DNA from: Sulfomarinibacter sp963733915
Lineage (GTDB): Bacteria > Acidobacteriota > Thermoanaerobaculia > Thermoanaerobaculales > Sulfomarinibacteraceae
Direction: 5' to 3'
NCBI GenBank assembly: GCA_963733915.1
Contig: CAVTEP010000006.1
Span: 682,001 to 746,000 of the forward strand
Length of the DNA stretch: 64,000 bases
The first letter of the stretch is position 1; every line of letters starts with the position of its first letter. Shown piece by piece: positions 1-8,439 of the stretch. The translations under genes and the position numbers were made by a program. A model generated the notes under the pieces. It was not told the DNA's origin. It worked only from the letters and a program-made list of their open reading frames with translations, and did no database searches.

Positions 1-8
1 ATTCTATC

Positions 9-1049
9 TCAGCGCGTCGAATCCTCCGACATCGCCATCCCGCCGACGTGGGTGTAGAGCGGCGAGTGGATCTCCTGCAGGCGCCGGTGGTACTCCTCCT
101 CGGTGACCGCGGTGTGCCAGTGACCGGCGGCCCGGAAGCCGCCGATGACGGTGAGATAGAGACCGACGGCGAGGGCGGTGGCCGCCGCGGGACGCAGCCA
201 CGCGGTCCGCCCGACCGGCCGCGGCGGCCGCACCGCCAGACAGGAGCTCACCGGGCACGCGACCACGCAGTCCTGGCACGAGGTGCACTCGATCGACGCC
301 ACCCGCTGCATGGTGTGGACCTGGAGCCGGGCCGGGCAGGCTTTGGTGCACGACCGGCAGTCGGTGCAGATCTCCGGGTCGCGGGTGATCTTGAGCGGGG
401 CGAAACGGCCGAAGAGGCCGAGCAGCGCGCCGTAGGGACACAGATAGCGGCACCACAGATCGCGCACGAAGACCGAGCCCACCACGAGCACCCCGAGGAC
501 CGCGATGGTGAGCCGGCTCGGTGGGGCGAAGAAGAGCCACATCTTGGCGTCGACCACCTTGGCGTAGGGGCTCGCGAGAAAGGCCTCGACGGCGCGCGGG
601 TCCATGGCGAACCAGATCGCCCACACGAAGAACCCGAGGAGGAGGAACTTGAGCCCGCGGAGCGGGAGGTCGAGCCATCTCGGCGGCGTCAGCGTGCGGC
701 CGGTGAGGCGAAGGCCGAAGCGACCCAGCAGCTCCGACAACAGCCCAACCGGGCAGATGTGCGAGCAGAAGGACTTGGCCACCACCAGCGACATCAGACA
801 GATGCCGATGAAGATGGCGAGACCGGCGGGGTGGACGGCGTCGACGGTGCCCTCGTGGAGGAGGTGGCGGAGGCCGAGCATGGCGTCGATCGGCAGGAAG
901 GCCTCGACCCCCGGCGGCCGCGACACCCCGGGCCAACGGCCCTCGAGGTGCGGGATCACCCACATCGAGAACTGGATGCCGATCAGGACGACCACCGCCG
1001 TCGTGGCCCACTGGATGGCGCGACGGAGCTTCAAGACCTTCACGGCCAC
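9..1049 (-). CDS. Membrane polyferredoxin, NapH/NosR-like 4Fe-4S protein
   Basis: Integral membrane electron carrier that probably passes electrons between the quinone pool or a cytoplasmic donor and a partner complex. About five hydrophobic segments surround two CxxxCP motifs (CSHICPVG near residue 95 and CRYLCPYG near 200), the hallmark of the NapH/NosR/CcoG group. These are followed by two ferredoxin cluster motifs, CTDCRSCTKAC (near 228) and CTSCQDCVVAC (near 255), then a last transmembrane helix. I chose the GTG at 1049 because the upstream in-frame ATG at 1151 lies inside an AT-rich repeat; no clear Shine-Dalgarno precedes the GTG, so the start is uncertain. It is co-oriented with and downstream of the ECF transporter genes, but the partner cannot be deduced. 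Confidence 0.85.
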   Translation of the reverse strand: MAVKVLKLRRAIQWATTAVVVLIGIQFSMWVIPHLEGRWPGVSRPPGVEAFLPIDAMLGLRHLLHEGTVDAVHPAGLAIFIGICLMSLVVAKSFCSHICPVGLLSELLGRFGLRLTGRTLTPPRWLDLPLRGLKFLLLGFFVWAIWFAMDPRAVEAFLASPYAKVVDAKMWLFFAPPSRLTIAVLGVLVVGSVFVRDLWCRYLCPYGALLGLFGRFAPLKITRDPEICTDCRSCTKACPARLQVHTMQRVASIECTSCQDCVVACPVSSCLAVRPPRPVGRTAWLRPAAATALAVGLYLTVIGGFRAAGHWHTAVTEEEYHRRLQEIHSPLYTHVGGMAMSEDSTR

Positions 1050-1099
1050 AGATTGCCGCGGGACCGGCCGGTTTGCATTGACTGTGGTCAACACTATTG

Positions 1100-2383
1100 T
1101 CACGGAAGGGTCATTCGTGAGAATTCGGAATTGAGGAATGAGGAATGCCACCCACCCGTCCGTAGAAAATTTCGAATTTCGAATTTCGGATTTCGAATTT
1201 TCGGACGCTCTCCCGGTCTGCAGGAACGCGTTCTAAGGTTGAACGTTCTAACGTTTGAACGTTTTAACGGTTGAGCGCCAGCACATCGAGGATTTGTCTG
1301 AACACAGCGACCGCCCTCGGTTTCGATATCGATGACCACCGCGTCGGTGGCGTCGAGGGCTTCGAGCAGGGAGGGCACCAGGGAGCGGCGGACGACGATG
1401 ACCGCGCCGGCGAGGCCGGCCACGGCCAGGGCCCGCCTCACCGCCGGCATGTGGCCGGCGCCGCGAAGCTCGACCGGCCCGAGCTCGTCGATGATCAGCA
1501 CGGCCCCGGGGCGGGCTCTCTCCAGGGCCTCGCGACCGAGACGGAAGCCCTCCTCGGAGAAGCTGAACCGCGTCCCGAATTCACCGGCGGCGCGGGGACC
1601 GAGGGTCGCAAGCGTCGCCTCCTCGCCGGTTGACAGATCGCGCAGCCGGAATCCGGTCTTCTGTCCCTCGACATAAACGCCCGGCTGGACGAAACCGGCC
1701 ACTCCCATCCCCCCAGCATTGAGTTTTTCGACCAGATCAATCACCGTCCCGGTCTTGCCACCATCCGAGGCTCCGGTCACCACCACGACGCGGACCGTCG
1801 ATGCCAGTCTCATTCCGGGTCGGGTCAAGGCCGAGTGCCCGCGCAGCGAGGCCGCCGCGGCCGCTTCGTCGGCGATGCGCGCGGTGTGGGCGAGCAGCAC
1901 CTCGCCCACGGCCGGCAGCCGGCGCAACCGTTCAACTCCGCGCTCGCCACGGACCGCCGCCGCCGTCCACACCTCGGACGCCGCCTCGGCGATGCGCGGC
2001 AGCGAGTTGAGGGCGAGACCGAGCACCAGGCCCAGACGTTCGAGACCCAACCGCCGCGTCAGTCTCAGCAATCCCTCGGCGTCGACGCTTCGAACCACCA
2101 CCGCCGCCGCCGCCGTCAGCACCACCAGCCGCGCGAGCACGATGCCGCCGGTCTGGATCCCTTTCTCGGGGCCGTCGGCCCAGGCCACGACCGCGGCTGT
2201 GACCGCACCGGCAAACACGATGCCGAGAACGACCGCCGTGCGCAGACCCGCTCGCACGGCGACCGGGTCGAGGGTCCAGGCCAGGACGACCGCAACCGCG
2301 GCCGCGACCGGCGCGACCCGCAGCTCACCAAAAATGGTCGCCGCCACCGCCACGGCAAGACCGAAACCGGCAATCCGTCTCAC
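1100..2383 (-). CDS. EcfT transmembrane component fused to THEP1-like NTPase
   Basis: Two-domain protein. Residues 1-195 are a CbiQ/EcfT-like membrane domain rich in Ala/Val helices, with a region near 180 (RGE, then AAAASLRGH) typical of the coupling helices that contact the ATPases. Residues about 198-358 are a THEP1/DUF2478-type nucleoside triphosphatase with a P-loop (GASDGGKT, 204-211) and a Walker B strand (VLIIDELGP, near 295). The GTG start at 2383 overlaps the S-component stop (GTGA) and follows a GGGAGAGAGG ribosome site; it removes 17 residues from the longer reading frame. The last 60-65 residues are encoded by an intergenic AT-rich repeat and look non-native, so the ancestral stop may have been lost. 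NTPase-EcfT fusion is unusual. Confidence 0.8.
   Translation of the reverse strand: MRRIAGFGLAVAVAATIFGELRVAPVAAAVAVVLAWTLDPVAVRAGLRTAVVLGIVFAGAVTAAVVAWADGPEKGIQTGGIVLARLVVLTAAAAVVVRSVDAEGLLRLTRRLGLERLGLVLGLALNSLPRIAEAASEVWTAAAVRGERGVERLRRLPAVGEVLLAHTARIADEAAAAASLRGHSALTRPGMRLASTVRVVVVTGASDGGKTGTVIDLVEKLNAGGMGVAGFVQPGVYVEGQKTGFRLRDLSTGEEATLATLGPRAAGEFGTRFSFSEEGFRLGREALERARPGAVLIIDELGPVELRGAGHMPAVRRALAVAGLAGAVIVVRRSLVPSLLEALDATDAVVIDIETEGGRCVQTNPRCAGAQPLKRSNVRTFNLRTRSCRPGERPKIRNPKFEIRNFLRTGGWHSSFLNSEFSRMTLP
1115..1275. repeat. AT-rich 7-8 bp-period repeat, copy 1
   Basis: Between the EcfT-NTPase and polyferredoxin genes lie GAATTGA/GGAATGA words (1121-1146), ATTTCGA/ATTTCGG heptads (1171-1203) and an octameric AACGTT array (1238-1270). 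CCACCCACCC separates the first two arrays. It resembles five other intergenic stretches in the window. It is translated as the tail of the fusion protein only because no stop intervenes. Confidence 0.7.
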
Positions 2384-2964
2384 GCCCTCTCTCCCAGCCG
2401 TCGCGCCACCCTCCCGGCCACCCACCACGCCCACAGACCACCGGCGGCGCCGACCACCCCATGGAAGACGACGATGAAACCAAAAACGACGCCCACCCGG
2501 AGGTCGGTGAAACCTATCCGCGCGGCCGCCTGCCCGAGCAGCTCGAGGTAGGCCTGGACCGCATCAGTTCCAGCGATGACCCAGGTCGTGCCGAGCTTTT
2601 GCAACGGGTTCGTGGCCAGGGTGAGGGCGCCTCCGATGGCGGCCCCGATCGCACGGCCGCCGCTCGAGGTCATCGCCGCCTCGACCGCGATCGCCTGCAC
2701 CGCGATGCCGATGATCGGCCCCGGATACACCCCGCCAAGCGTGAAGATCTTCAAGAAGACGGCCACCAACCCCGCCAACAGACACACCCCGGGTCGCGGC
2801 TGCAGCCGCCGCAGACACACCAGACACAGCAACCCGGTGAGACCCATCAGGGTCCCGCGCAGAGGCAATCGGCCGAGGTGGACGGCCGTGCCGAGGGTCG
2901 CCTCGAGCGCCCCCCAGAGGGCGCCGAAAAGGGCAGCGTGGGTCCAGGGACGAACGTCCGTCAC
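2380..2964 (-). CDS. ECF transporter substrate-binding S component
   Basis: A 194-residue, strongly hydrophobic protein with about five or six membrane segments. It sits between the ECF ATPase and EcfT genes and overlaps both by four bases (ATGA with the upstream gene, GTGA with the downstream gene), so translation is probably coupled. Size, topology and position identify it as the S component that binds the substrate and topples through the membrane. I cannot assign the substrate: the sequence does not match the RibU, ThiT, BioY or CbiM patterns I know. The polyferredoxin and NTPase neighbours do not settle it. Confidence 0.7.
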   Translation of the reverse strand: MTDVRPWTHAALFGALWGALEATLGTAVHLGRLPLRGTLMGLTGLLCLVCLRRLQPRPGVCLLAGLVAVFLKIFTLGGVYPGPIIGIAVQAIAVEAAMTSSGGRAIGAAIGGALTLATNPLQKLGTTWVIAGTDAVQAYLELLGQAAARIGFTDLRVGVVFGFIVVFHGVVGAAGGLWAWWVAGRVARRLGERA

Positions 2965-4292
2965 GTCGTCAGCTCCTCGAGGCCGCCGTCGACGATGTGA
3001 AGGTGGCGGTGGACCGACGATACGAGCTCACGGCGGTGCGAGATCACCAGGTAGCCTCTCCCCTTCTCGGCCCGCCGGTGGACAAGCCCGACAAATGCCG
3101 CCAGATCTTCGGGATCGAGCCCCTGGCCGGGCTCATCGACGATCATCACCTCGGGGCGGAGGAGATCGAGGGCGGCGTGGACCAGGCGTTGCCGCTCGCC
3201 GCGCGAGAGGGTCCACGGCGCCCGTGCGCCGAGGTGGTCGAGCCGGTGGCGACGAAGCACGCGGGCGGTCTCCTCGGGCAGCCGGCCGGCCGCCGTCACC
3301 TCCCCGGCAACCGTGCCGGCAAAAAGCTGGAGCTCGGCCGACGGCAACATCAGAGCCACCCGCCCGGCCCGATGGATTCGGCCCGCGCCGGCACCGCGGA
3401 ACCCGGCGAGGACCTTCGCCAGGGTCGACTTGCCGGCGCCGTTCGCACCCGTGAGCAACACCACCTCGCCCGCACGGAGCTCGAAGTCAACGCCGGCGAG
3501 GAGCCGTCGACCACCACCTTCGATCATCAGCCCGTGAGTCGATATCAGCACCTGGTCGCCGGCCGGAGCCGGCGCCGGGAAATCAGGCGGCTCGGGTATT
3601 TCAGAGGGCGAGATTCGACCATCGGCGAGGGTCGTCCACGAGCCCACCCCGCGGGCCAGACGCCAGCCCGCCTGTTCGCTGAGCAGGATCGAGCCTCCCT
3701 CGGCGGCGCCTTCTTCGAGCAGATCGACCAGCGCCTCGACCCCGTCGCCATCGAGGTGAGAGCTTGGCTCGTCGAGGAGCACCGGTTTCGGGCCGGCCGC
3801 CAGGGCGGTGGTGAGCGCCACCCGCTGGCGTTGTCCCGAGGAAAGTTCGATCACCCTTCGTCCGAGCATCCGGTCGACGCCGAGACGGTCGGCCGCCCGC
3901 GCCAACGCAGCCGAGTCACCGTGGAGCCGCCGCGCCGCCTCGATCTCCTGGCCGACGGTCGGCAGAAAGAGCTGTGCCTCGGGCCGATCGAGACAGGTCG
4001 CCAGGAGGTGGGCGCGCTGACCCGGGTCGAGATCGGACAACGCCTCGCCACCCACGATCACCTCGCCGTTCACCTCCGCCGGCCGCAACCACGGCACGAG
4101 TCCCGAGATCGCGTGCAGCAGGGTCGACTTGCCGGACCCGGACCTTCCTGAAACGCCGACGGCTCGCCCGGGTTCGAGCGCCAACTCGAGGTCGTGGAGC
4201 ACCGGGCGCGCCTCGCCCGGCAGGCGGACCGACAGTTGCCTCAATTCAAGCGAGTGTCGTGTTGCGGGGCGGTCGCGCTGCTGCTTTGACAC
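2961..4292 (-). CDS. ECF transporter ATPase, two ABC domains in one chain
   Basis: Energising subunit of the ECF importer, with the two usual ATPases (EcfA1/EcfA2) fused in a 443-residue protein. Domain 1 has Walker A GRSGSGKST (49-57), signature LSSGQ (150-154) and Walker B VLLDEP (171-176). A linker near 225-245 rich in Pro/Ala follows. Domain 2 has GANGAGKST (282-290), LSRGE (362-366) and MIVDEP (383-388). Both active sites look intact. The start is a GTG preceded by GAGG. It is the first gene of a tightly overlapping operon with the S and T components. The substrate is unknown. Confidence 0.88.
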   Translation of the reverse strand: MSKQQRDRPATRHSLELRQLSVRLPGEARPVLHDLELALEPGRAVGVSGRSGSGKSTLLHAISGLVPWLRPAEVNGEVIVGGEALSDLDPGQRAHLLATCLDRPEAQLFLPTVGQEIEAARRLHGDSAALARAADRLGVDRMLGRRVIELSSGQRQRVALTTALAAGPKPVLLDEPSSHLDGDGVEALVDLLEEGAAEGGSILLSEQAGWRLARGVGSWTTLADGRISPSEIPEPPDFPAPAPAGDQVLISTHGLMIEGGGRRLLAGVDFELRAGEVVLLTGANGAGKSTLAKVLAGFRGAGAGRIHRAGRVALMLPSAELQLFAGTVAGEVTAAGRLPEETARVLRRHRLDHLGARAPWTLSRGERQRLVHAALDLLRPEVMIVDEPGQGLDPEDLAAFVGLVHRRAEKGRGYLVISHRRELVSSVHRHLHIVDGGLEELTT

Positions 4293-4557
4293 CCGACCTC
4301 AGTAGCCGGTTCGCGGGTGGAAGTCAACGAGCCTGGGTTCGGATGCCTTTCCACCCGCCGCCTGCGGGCCGGGCGCCCGCGCCACAATACCGGTCCGTGA
4401 TGAAGGGACGATGTGAGCTTCGCCCGCATCGCCCGCACTTCAACGATTCGCCCGCGGCCGAGGTCCGATCTTGACCTGGATCAATGAACGATGGTTCTGG
4501 GCCCGCCAATATCTCATCTATGATGTGCTCGAGAAAAATCGGAAGAAGGAGGAGTTC

Positions 4558-5796
4558 ATGCATCGAAAAGCTCTCAGGTGTGTGCTCGTCGCGGTGGTGG
4601 GGGTTCTCGCCGCCGCCGGAGCGGCGTTCGCGGTCGAGTCGGAGTGCGAGACCTGCCACGCCAAGCTGACGCCGATGATCGTCACGGACTTCAACCGGGG
4701 GGTGATGTCGAAAACCATGGGTTGCGCCGACTGCCACGGCGAGGCCCACACCGGCATGGATGACGCCGACAAGGCCGAGCTGCCGACCATCGCCACCTGC
4801 CAGGTGTGCCACGAGGATCAGGCCGAGCAGTACCTGGCCGGCAAGCACGCCAAGGGCCTCCTGGCGGTCCAGGCGCTGCCGTTCTCTCACGGCCAGCCCG
4901 ACGCCTTCGTCGCCGGCCAGCGCGGCTGCGGCGGCTGCCACACCCTCGGTTTGGTGACCCAGGAGGACCGCAAGACCGAGGCGCGCCAGTACTACAAGTA
5001 CGGCATGGACTGCCAGAACTGCCACACCCGCCACGCCTTCTCGGTCGCCGAGGCGCGCGAGCCCGAGGCCTGCCAGACCTGCCACCAGGGCTTCGACCAC
5101 CCGCAGTGGGAGATGTGGTCGACGTCGAAGCACGGAGTCGCCTACCTCCTCGACCGCGAGGCGCACCGCGGACCGACCTGCCAGGACTGCCACATGGCGG
5201 GCGGCGACCATCGGGTTCGCACGCCGTGGGGCTTCCTCGGCGTGCGCTTGCCCGAAGCCGATGAGGAGTGGATGGGCTATCGGGCAACCATCCTGATGGG
5301 ACTCGGAGTGCTGGATGCGGAGGGGCAGCCGACGCCGCTCCTCGATGTCGTAATCGCGGGCGACATCGCGCGTCTCGACGCCGAGACCTTCGCCGCCGAG
5401 CGCAAGCGCATCACCGACACCTGCGGCAAGTGCCATTCGAAGAGCTTCTGGGAGGCCAACATCGCCGCCGGCGACCAGATGCTGAAGGAGACCGACAAGG
5501 TCTTCGCCGAGGCGATCAACATCGTCGCCGGTCTGCGCCGCGACGGCATCATCGCGGTCGAGGAGGGCGAGGGGGTCTACCCGCAGCTGCTCAGCTTCTA
5601 CGAGGTGGAGACCACGGTGGAACAGATCCTCTACGACATGTTCATGGACTATCGGATGAAGGCCTTCCAGGGAGCGTTCCACATCAACCCCGACTACACG
5701 ACCTGGTACGGCTACGCCAAGATGAAGCAGGCGCTGGCCGAGATCAAAGAGCTCGACCGGCAGATGCGAAAGGCTGCCGCGGCCGTCGCCGGTTGA
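4558..5796 (+). CDS. Secreted octaheme cytochrome c, hydroxylamine oxidoreductase-like
   Basis: Periplasmic multiheme redox protein of 412 residues. The ATG at 4558 follows a strong AAGGAGGAG site, and residues 1-25 form a signal peptide ending AAFA. Eight CxxCH haem motifs start at C30, C56, C81, C124, C152, C172, C208 and C289; all have His, with no CxxCK variant. The spacing, the CQDCHMAGG motif around haem 7, the long gap before haem 8 and the helical tail with HINPDY suggest the octaheme HAO/nitrite-reductase superfamily, although the chain is shorter than classical HAO (about 550-570). Whether it oxidises or reduces nitrogen compounds, or only carries electrons, cannot be told without locating the crosslinking Tyr. 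It is monocistronic, with a terminator just downstream. Confidence 0.85.
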   Translation: MHRKALRCVLVAVVGVLAAAGAAFAVESECETCHAKLTPMIVTDFNRGVMSKTMGCADCHGEAHTGMDDADKAELPTIATCQVCHEDQAEQYLAGKHAKGLLAVQALPFSHGQPDAFVAGQRGCGGCHTLGLVTQEDRKTEARQYYKYGMDCQNCHTRHAFSVAEAREPEACQTCHQGFDHPQWEMWSTSKHGVAYLLDREAHRGPTCQDCHMAGGDHRVRTPWGFLGVRLPEADEEWMGYRATILMGLGVLDAEGQPTPLLDVVIAGDIARLDAETFAAERKRITDTCGKCHSKSFWEANIAAGDQMLKETDKVFAEAINIVAGLRRDGIIAVEEGEGVYPQLLSFYEVETTVEQILYDMFMDYRMKAFQGAFHINPDYTTWYGYAKMKQALAEIKELDRQMRKAAAAVAG

Positions 5797-5818
5797 AGAA
5801 GCGCTCGACTCGAATCGC

Positions 5819-5844
5819 CAAGGGCTCCCGTGAGGGGGCCCTTG
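5819..5844 (+). terminator. Hairpin terminator after octaheme cytochrome
   Basis: An 11-bp stem (CAAGGGCTCCC, loop GTGA, GGGGGCCCTTG) with one G-T wobble begins 22 bases after the cytochrome stop. The following tract is TTGAACGTTG rather than a clean T run, so efficiency is uncertain. Confidence 0.55.
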
Positions 5845-5845
5845 T

Positions 5846-5962
5846 TGAACGTTGAATTCTCAATTCTCAATTTTGAATTTTGAATTCCCCCTCCCATCCC
5901 GGGACGCCGCAGCCGGATTCGCGGTTGAGGATTGAGAATCAAGAATTGAGAATTGAAAATAC
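5846..5962. repeat. AT-rich heptad repeat, copy 2
   Basis: Left arm AATTCTC/AATTTTG heptads (5855-5887), then a GC-rich centre (CCCCCTCCCATCCCGGG and onward), then a right arm in the opposite sense (GATTGAGAATC, GAATTGAGAATTG; 5928-5958). The arms are inverted relative to each other. It lies between convergent genes. Confidence 0.75.
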
Positions 5963-5979
5963 CGTTGTCTGTCAATGCG

Positions 5980-6534
5980 CTACAGCCACACTACGAAAAT
6001 GAGGTAGACGATTGGAACGGCGAGACCGGCGGCGAGGAGCCACCTCCCGCGTCCGCCCAGACCCTTCGTACCGGTGATGATGAAGATCCCGGTGCAGGCG
6101 AGCGTCAGGAGTCCCACCGCGTAGACATCGGCAAACCAGGTCCAGAAACCCTTGCCGTGGTTGAGGTGGAGGTAGTTCACCTCGAAGAAGGCGAAGCGCC
6201 TGCGGGCGTGCTCGTCGATCACCGTGCCCTCCGGTAACGCAACGGTCAAGGTGCGCTGGTCGAGAAAGACCTTGAGCTGTTCAGGCCCCATGCGGGCCAC
6301 CGATCTCGGTTCTTCGGCGATACCCATCCTCCGCAGAACCTCGGCCGCTGTTTCGGTCGCTGAAGCGAATGGGAGGACGCCGACATCGACCACTTCCCGC
6401 CGGATGACGTAGTTCGGGTTCCAGTCGTCGATGTGGTTCACCGCCACCCCCGAGATGGCGTACATCACGGTCAGCCCGGCGAAGAAATAGCCGACGTCGC
6501 GGTGGGTCGCGATGATCAGCTTGCGGAGCGACAA
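5980..6534 (-). CDS. PepSY-associated transmembrane protein
   Basis: A 184-residue membrane protein. Residues 1-35 contain HRDVGYFFAGL leading into a first helix with the sequence GVAVNHIDDWNPNY, characteristic of the PepSY_TM_like family. A soluble middle part of about 90 residues faces the periplasm and includes HLNHGKGFWTWFADVYA. Two further helices end the protein. Relatives often accompany haem or cytochrome and metal-uptake genes. It starts five bases after the DUF4920 gene stops, so the two are probably co-transcribed. No enzymatic function is known. Confidence 0.8.
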   Translation of the reverse strand: MSLRKLIIATHRDVGYFFAGLTVMYAISGVAVNHIDDWNPNYVIRREVVDVGVLPFASATETAAEVLRRMGIAEEPRSVARMGPEQLKVFLDQRTLTVALPEGTVIDEHARRRFAFFEVNYLHLNHGKGFWTWFADVYAVGLLTLACTGIFIITGTKGLGGRGRWLLAAGLAVPIVYLIFVVWL

Positions 6535-6539
6535 GGGTC

Positions 6540-7049
6540 TCAGCCCTTGATGACGGCTCCCGTGCCGTGAATCACATAGACATACTGGTCGACCGCAGGA
6601 GCATCACACCCGGCGCCGGTGCCCTCGACCTTCGAGCCGCTCTTGTCGCAGGTCTCGCCCTCGGCGTGATCGTGCTCGGCCGCGGTTCGGGCCTCGATCT
6701 GCTCCGGCGTCAGCTTGATCGCCTCGAAGACGCCCTCGGCCGACGCCTCACGGCCCATCGAGGTGTAGGGAAACACGATCACACCATCCTCGACCTTGAT
6801 CCGGACGCCGTTGCCGCTCTCTGGGTCGGTGACCTGCATCCAGCAGCCCCGCTTCTGGCAAACACCGGTAATCACCCCGTCAACCCGCACCTTCTTGCCC
6901 ACGTAGTCGTCCGGGTTCGCCACGAGCGTGTCGATCGCCACTGCATCGTCGAGGGTCACGCCCTCGCCGTAGGTTTCGGTGCCGGCGGCCGTCGCCGTCG
7001 CGGCCGCCGCCGCGAAGATCACCAAGCTGAGAATGAGAAAGCGTTTCAT
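6540..7049 (-). CDS. Exported DUF4920 OB-fold protein
   Basis: A 169-residue secreted protein. The ATG at 7049 follows GGAGG and begins a signal peptide ending ATATAAG. The mature part matches DUF4920: a VGKKVRVDG strand, GVCQKRGCWMQV with two cysteines, and a basic/acidic strand around VRIKVEDG. An unusual His/Cys-rich insert near residues 125-150 (EHDHAEGETC, GAGCD) could bind metal. It is the first gene of a two-gene operon with the PepSY-TM protein and is convergent with the octaheme cytochrome gene. The family's function is not established. Confidence 0.8.
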   Translation of the reverse strand: MKRFLILSLVIFAAAAATATAAGTETYGEGVTLDDAVAIDTLVANPDDYVGKKVRVDGVITGVCQKRGCWMQVTDPESGNGVRIKVEDGVIVFPYTSMGREASAEGVFEAIKLTPEQIEARTAAEHDHAEGETCDKSGSKVEGTGAGCDAPAVDQYVYVIHGTGAVIKG

Positions 7050-7135
7050 GTCCTTGCCTCCAGGTAATTTACCCATCGCGCGCCCGCATCCTCCCCTCTC
7101 GAGCCTTGGCTGTCAAGCCACGCCTTTCCCGGTCC

Positions 7136-7828
7136 CTAACCGACAAACAGCTCGGCGCGCGCCGAACGGAGCGACAGCCACCGCCCCGACGCGATGATCA
7201 GATGGTCGTGGACCGAGACCCCCACGAGCTGCCCTCCGAGTGCCAACCGGCGGGTGAGATCGAGGTCGTCGCGGCTCGGTTCGAGGTCGCCCGAGGGGTG
7301 GTTGTGGAAGAGCAGCACGCCCGACGCACGGTCGAGGAGGGCGAGGCGAAAGAGCTCGGCCCCGTCCACCGGAGCCTGAGTGCGAGTTCCCAGAGTCAGC
7401 TCGTGAATCGCCAAATACCGGTGGCGGCCGTCGAGGCTGACGAACCCGAAGACCTCTCGACTCTCCCGCTGGAGCCGGCTGACGAGAAACTCACCCGCGA
7501 TCTGCGGCTGGTCGAGCCGCTCCGCGGTCCGCATTTCCGATTTCGCGAATCGCTGGCCGAGCTCGACCGCCGCCAGCAGGGTTGCGGCCTTGGCCGGACC
7601 GAGCCCCGGGCGCGCAACCAGCTCGCGAAAGTCGAGGCGCGCGACACCCGCCAGGCCTCCGGCATCGGCAAGCAAACCGTGGGCCAGCGAGACCGCGCCG
7701 CGCCCCGCGCGACCGGTGCGGATGAGCACCGCCAACAGCTCGGCGTCGGACAGCGATCTCGCACCAAACTCGAGCAGCCGCTCGCGCGGCCGCTGCGACG
7801 GATCCATATCGCGTATACAAAGTTTCAT
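7136..7828 (-). CDS. radC: RadC-family JAB/MPN protein
   Basis: A 230-residue RadC homologue. The N-terminal part (about 1-95) has the helix-hairpin-helix-like region with RPRERLLEFG and SDAELLAVLIRTG. The C-terminal metalloprotease-like domain carries the JAMM signature HNHPSGD followed by a conserved Asp (PSRDDLDLT), and ends with SVHDHLIIA. The ATG at 7828 has a GGGAG ribosome site 7-11 bases upstream; longer in-frame starts run into the divergent regulator's promoter. RadC's biological role remains unsettled despite its DNA-repair name. Divergent from the Fur-like gene, with a 183-base shared upstream region. Confidence 0.92.
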   Translation of the reverse strand: MKLCIRDMDPSQRPRERLLEFGARSLSDAELLAVLIRTGRAGRGAVSLAHGLLADAGGLAGVARLDFRELVARPGLGPAKAATLLAAVELGQRFAKSEMRTAERLDQPQIAGEFLVSRLQRESREVFGFVSLDGRHRYLAIHELTLGTRTQAPVDGAELFRLALLDRASGVLLFHNHPSGDLEPSRDDLDLTRRLALGGQLVGVSVHDHLIIASGRWLSLRSARAELFVG

Positions 7829-8011
7829 TGATTGCTCCCGGGAGAACTCCCAGGCGTGGACGGGCTGTGGGTGGATCATACCACGCCCGCCACCGATCGC
7901 CGCGGCACAGCTTGGTCTCGTCCTGCGAGAATGATAACTAGACCTAGGCTCGACGCCGCACATCCGCTGTGGTACAAAAGGCTAGGAAAAGCTGCTGCGA
8001 GGGGGGGAGTC

Positions 8012-8416
8012 ATGAAGCAACGATCGCGGACCCGTGAAACACGGCAGCGACGAGTCGTCTACGAGACGATCAAGGATACATTCTCCCACCCGACCGCCGA
8101 CTGGATCTTCGAGCAGGTTCGCCACAAACTGCCAAAGGTGTCCCTCGGCACCGTCTACCGCAACCTCGGGGTGCTCAAGCAAGAAGGCCTGGTGCGCGAG
8201 ATTCTCGGCAACGACCGCCGCGCCCACTACGACGCCGACACCTCGCCCCACGCCCACTTCATCTGCTCCGCCTGCGACCAGATTGTCGACGTGCACGGGG
8301 TGAAGAAAATCGACTGGCGGACCCTCAAGGACCTGGTCGGCTGCGTGGTCGACGACCAGTCGGTCGTCTTCAGCGGGCGCTGCACCGGCTGCCGTCGGGA
8401 CACCAAGCAGGCGTAA
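8012..8416 (+). CDS. Fur/PerR-family metal-dependent repressor
   Basis: A 134-residue transcriptional regulator. The N-terminal winged helix includes HPTADWIFEQV and the recognition segment SLGTVYRNLGVLKQEGLV typical of the Fur superfamily. The C-terminal half has a His-rich stretch (YDADTSPHAHFIC) and two CxxC pairs (CSAC, CTGC) that would hold the structural zinc. The pattern resembles PerR-type peroxide sensors more than iron-Fur, but the class is not proven. The ATG at 8012 follows a run of seven G. The upstream region holds AATGATAAC near 7930, a partial match to a Fur-box half site, so autoregulation is possible but weakly supported. Confidence 0.87.
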   Translation: MKQRSRTRETRQRRVVYETIKDTFSHPTADWIFEQVRHKLPKVSLGTVYRNLGVLKQEGLVREILGNDRRAHYDADTSPHAHFICSACDQIVDVHGVKKIDWRTLKDLVGCVVDDQSVVFSGRCTGCRRDTKQA

Positions 8417-8439
8417 CCGCGACGATCCTGACGGATCGG

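Noticed and set aside
48..1274. Long plus-strand reading frame opposite the polyferredoxin and EcfT genes
   Set aside because: Charged low-complexity translation without domains; it is the GC-rich complement of clear minus-strand genes with family motifs.
7926..7945. Possible Fur/PerR operator (AATGATAAC) between radC and the regulator
   Set aside because: Only a partial half-site without the inverted partner; not enough to call a feature.
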